Part shown: piece by piece, positions 61,011 to 64,000 of the stretch
Numbering within the stretch: the first letter of the stretch is position 1
How the letters are laid out: each line of letters starts with the position of its first letter
Assembly (NCBI GenBank): GCA_003255065.1
Contig: QAOA01008791.1
Span: 357,463-421,462, forward strand
Direction of reading: 5' to 3'
Length of the DNA: 64,000 nt
Origin: Cercis canadensis
Lineage: Eukaryota > Streptophyta > Magnoliopsida > Fabales > Fabaceae
The notes under the pieces: generated by a model
The model's input: only the letters and a program-made list of their open reading frames with translations
Database searches by the model: none
Told to the model about the DNA's origin: nothing
Position numbers and translations under genes: made by a program

Positions 61011-62595
61011 GTCACACTTAAATCCACCAAACTGCAAGAGGTATAACACCACGTGAGGTGATAAATTTTCAAGTTTGGATTGCTGGCTGCCAATGATTTC
61101 ACTAGCCTCACTTAAATGTGTAAAATGTAGTTTCTTATTGGTCGATGGTTAGGTGGCGATATTGAAGTGTGTGCATTAACTTGGAGGCTCGAGTTCAGAA
61201 AGTCCTAGAGGAAACAGAAAAGTATACTCCGACAATTAATTGATTCCTTTCTGTAGGGTGGGCAACGTTGCCATAGCCACAAGCAAGGCCAGGAATCTGT
61301 TGAAATGATTGTTTAGCTTACGTTGATACTTCAAAACTTTTTCATATCATTCTTGAATTACATGCTTCAATCATGATGGAAGGGTACAAATTTGTTTTTG
61401 GATTAATTTTGGGTGATGCTTACTTTTTTTTTTGTTTTACTTCTTTTCTCATGATGTCTTAAATATCAAACACTGCTTACAATATTATAAGAATTAAAAT
61501 GGATTGAAGTACAAGAATATTTGTGCCATTAATTAATTAGAGTCATAATGTACTTGAACTATAAGACACTTTGACTTAAACATTATATTTTAAAAAAAAT
61601 TTATATATCCATAATATTTTTAAATTTATTTATGTATATATTATAATTTTAAAAAAATAAAATCTAGTTGGTGGAGCCTACAAGACACACCATTAACCAT
61701 GTGACATATCCACATTAGAGACACTATGTGGCCAATGGCATGTCCCTCTGAATTTGAATCTGGTCATATTACTTAAATCATATTGCTCTGATCTAAATTG
61801 TTTATTTCATTAAAGTTCATCACAATCATTAAATGTTAATATGTTTTAATAGTTCATATTCACTTTAATGGAATAGACAGCTTAAATCTGAACATGACTC
61901 AAGTGACATGACCGAATCCGAATCCATGTCCCTCCTTGTCTTATGAGCCCTGCAACTCCAAATTGTGTTTTTTTTATTTTTATTTTTTAGTTTTTAAAAA
62001 CTACAATATCTAAATAAATAAATTTTAAACTACAATACTTAGGTCAAAAAGCCTGAACTACAATGCAAAAAGAATTTCTAATAATTATTTTCTTTAAATT
62101 AAAGCATAATACTCAAGGGGGAAAAACGTGAGAAAAGTAACCGCTTGCTGCAAGCTTCGCATCAAGAGACAAAGGAGTATCGCTTACAAGAAAAACCCTT
62201 ATTACCCAAGCAAATGCCTTTCAGTATTCTACCAATTACCATGCTATTCGTTTAGCCTCTGCAAGTTCCCGTAGCCCAGCATGCTGGGAATCATGCAGAC
62301 AAACATCAAGTACAATAAACCACCAAACATATTTTACACATGTACATCAATCAAGACCTTATAAAACTGATAGAACGAAGAAAAGAAAAGGATTCATTAT
62401 TAAATTGGGAAGGCGAAGGTAATTTTCTTCTCAAATATGCTTTTGTTTCAGAAGATAAATACACTCTTAAGCACTGCCTAAGTGCGAGATTACCAACTTG
62501 CTGGAACCCAGATAATAAATTGGCCCCAATAAAGGAAAATAGCCAATGTTCAAAATTGAAATTATTTTGATATACACAAAATACAATCATCAGCC
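61011..62595. other. Intergenic with a possible degenerate element B half
   Basis: 61563-61750 starts gacactttgacttaaacatt and continues with words parallel to the element B terminus (attatattttaaa, tttaaatttatttatg), then cctacaagacacacc. No gene seen. The last ~200 bp is probably the 3' UTR of the next gene. Confidence 0.3.
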
Positions 62596-63819
62596 TTACT
62601 TTGGTCGCCTGCGGTAAGGATATAGAATGTCATCCAAGGACTCTTTTACGTAGTTGCCCACTTTGTTCAAGTTTCTTGCAACACCTGAGGCCACTATGAT
62701 CGCATTTCTTTTAAACCTACACATTAAGAAACTCACACGAGTTAGTTTATATCTCCATAGTTTTTGTTTCTAAGGAGGCACATAAGTATCTATGTAGAAA
62801 ATTTCTCCTTACCTGTTTAAGTATTCTTCTCCTGTTGCATGTGGAGGTTTATATCTTCGTGTCTGAGGAATAGCATGTTCACCTTCTGGATATACAAGAC
62901 CAACAATTATGAAGTGATAAGGCATCCAACAATAAGAAAGTACAAAAATGAAAGCCACGAAAAATTAGACAGAGAACCATAAGATGTAAGCATTTGAATC
63001 TCCAACACGAACAAGAGCTATAACAGCTTCACTACAACTTCTCCACAAATGTAGAAATGTAATTTTATAAGAAAAAATACAAATTATTGAAAAAATCATT
63101 ATGCAATACAATTACTTGTGCTCCCTATGATAGCTTAGTCATAACATCACTCACTCTTACAAACAGCATAGAAGCCCACAAGTTACAGAGGTTGTTGATT
63201 TAGAATTACCAATTAACAAATAACATCTTCAGTTAAAATAAATTCTTAAAGGCTAGTAGTTAGTGTTCACATAAAATGGGTTCTCATATTGATGTGAATT
63301 ATATTCAAAAAGTGTAACACCATGAACAAACAAGCAGCATCTTGAAAATGTTGGAAAATCACATGAAAAAATATGGCCCTATTGCTTTTATATCTATTTT
63401 CTCTCTTTTGGATCCACTGGAGGCTACAGAATAGGAGGTGGCCTATTCCCTCTCATAATCCCACCCCACTTAGTTACAATGAGATTTCAACATGGGACTT
63501 CCGGGATGTAGTTACCTAGTACTCAACCATAGGGGTGTCCCATTTGGGACAATAGCTGTTGCTTTTATATCTGTTTGAACATTTTCTAACTGCACAAAGT
63601 TGGCTTTCAGAATAGAACAATTCCCGTATACAAAGAAGAACATAAACTGATTATCTCCAAGTACCAAGGGAGGATTTGAAATCTCATGAGATTCTTTCCC
63701 CAAGTTCAAGAGAAAGGGGGGGAAAAACTAAGAAATTTCATACCTTCACTTTTATGAGCATGAGCATGAGCAGGAACCTGGCCAACAGGCGAAGTTGAAG
63801 GCCCTTTGTCCAGTAACAC
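62596..63819 (-). CDS. Conserved plant protein of unknown function, 3' end only
   Basis: Three minus-strand exons are clear: 63744-63819, 62813-62885 and 62596-62716, all in phase and ending at TAA; the gene continues past the right edge. The reading is VLLDKGPSTSPVGQ, a short AHAHAHK histidine-alanine run, then PQTRRYKPPHATGEEYLNRF, KRNAIIVASGVARNLNKVGN and a C-terminus YVKESLDDILYPYRRRPK. The strongly basic end and the regular structure look like a real conserved protein, but I do not recognise the family. The middle exon starts at a tandem CAGAAG acceptor, so splicing may add or omit one codon. The piece upstream to 64000 could not be assigned as exon or intron. Confidence 0.75.
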
Positions 63820-64000
63820 CTAAAACACGTGCTAATAATGTCAGGAACTCAGACCACATTGTTTTGAAAGACAATTGAAATGCAATAATTACTAATTCAC
63901 TCCCTCCCCTTTTCTTCTTCTTTCCTAGCAACTCTTACAGAGAAGCGCTAGCTTGTTTTGAACCCACAGTATCTTCTTTCACCTTGTTCTTAAAGTGGAA

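Noticed and set aside
63405-63545. A possible SINE in the intron of the right-edge gene
   Set aside because: The GC-richer patch contains ggatttgaaatctc-like words but no properly spaced A and B boxes or tail.
1-64000. CRISPR arrays, operons, rRNA or complete tRNA genes
   Set aside because: None was seen; the short repeats present are microsatellites, a minisatellite and transposon parts of a plant nuclear genome.

Overview
The window is nuclear DNA of a eudicot plant, most likely a woody rosid; I cannot name the species. The genes have many short introns with GT..AG borders, the intergenic DNA is very AT-rich, and the protein-coding genes match plant families: a complex I LYR subunit, a KIN-7 kinesin with a NACK-type tail, a BBX18/19 double B-box protein, plastid aldolase and a GH9 cellulase. 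Seven isolated single N bases show that this is a scaffolded draft assembly.

Layout. 169-2462 (-): complex I subunit NDUFB9/CIB22 in five exons. 2868-8838 (-): a full-length but decayed L1-type LINE with a perfect 17-bp target-site duplication (TSD), about 400 bp upstream of that gene's ATG. 9242-16364: three nested DNA transposons. A 9-bp-TSD MITE is split by a foldback element with an 8-bp TSD, which is itself split by a 6-kb Mutator-like element (MULE). The MULE has 333-bp terminal inverted repeats (TIRs), a decayed mudrA-type transposase and a convergent GRF zinc-finger ORF. 16673-22482 (-): KIN-7 kinesin in 14 exons, followed by its 5' leader. 25087-26179: a small TIR element that carries pieces of two unrelated host genes, Psb27 and a PPR gene. 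26180-37500: a gene-free, AT-rich stretch filled with MITEs, foldbacks, SINE-like pieces and tandem duplications. 37851-39890 (+): BBX18/19-type gene. 42252-44446 (-): chloroplast fructose-bisphosphate aldolase, tail-to-tail with the BBX gene. 45273-54111: MITEs plus a broken Tat-lineage Ty3 LTR element lying between two ~390-bp direct repeats. 55970-59155 (-): secreted GH9 class B endoglucanase. 62596 to the right edge (-): the 3' end of a small conserved gene that I do not recognise.

The host genes are unrelated housekeeping or signalling genes and do not form a pathway. The plastid aldolase and the Psb27 fragment are both photosynthesis-related, but the fragment is transposon cargo. Exon borders were read by hand from splice signals, reading phase and family similarity. 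All family assignments rest on recognised motifs and remembered family sequences, with no database search.
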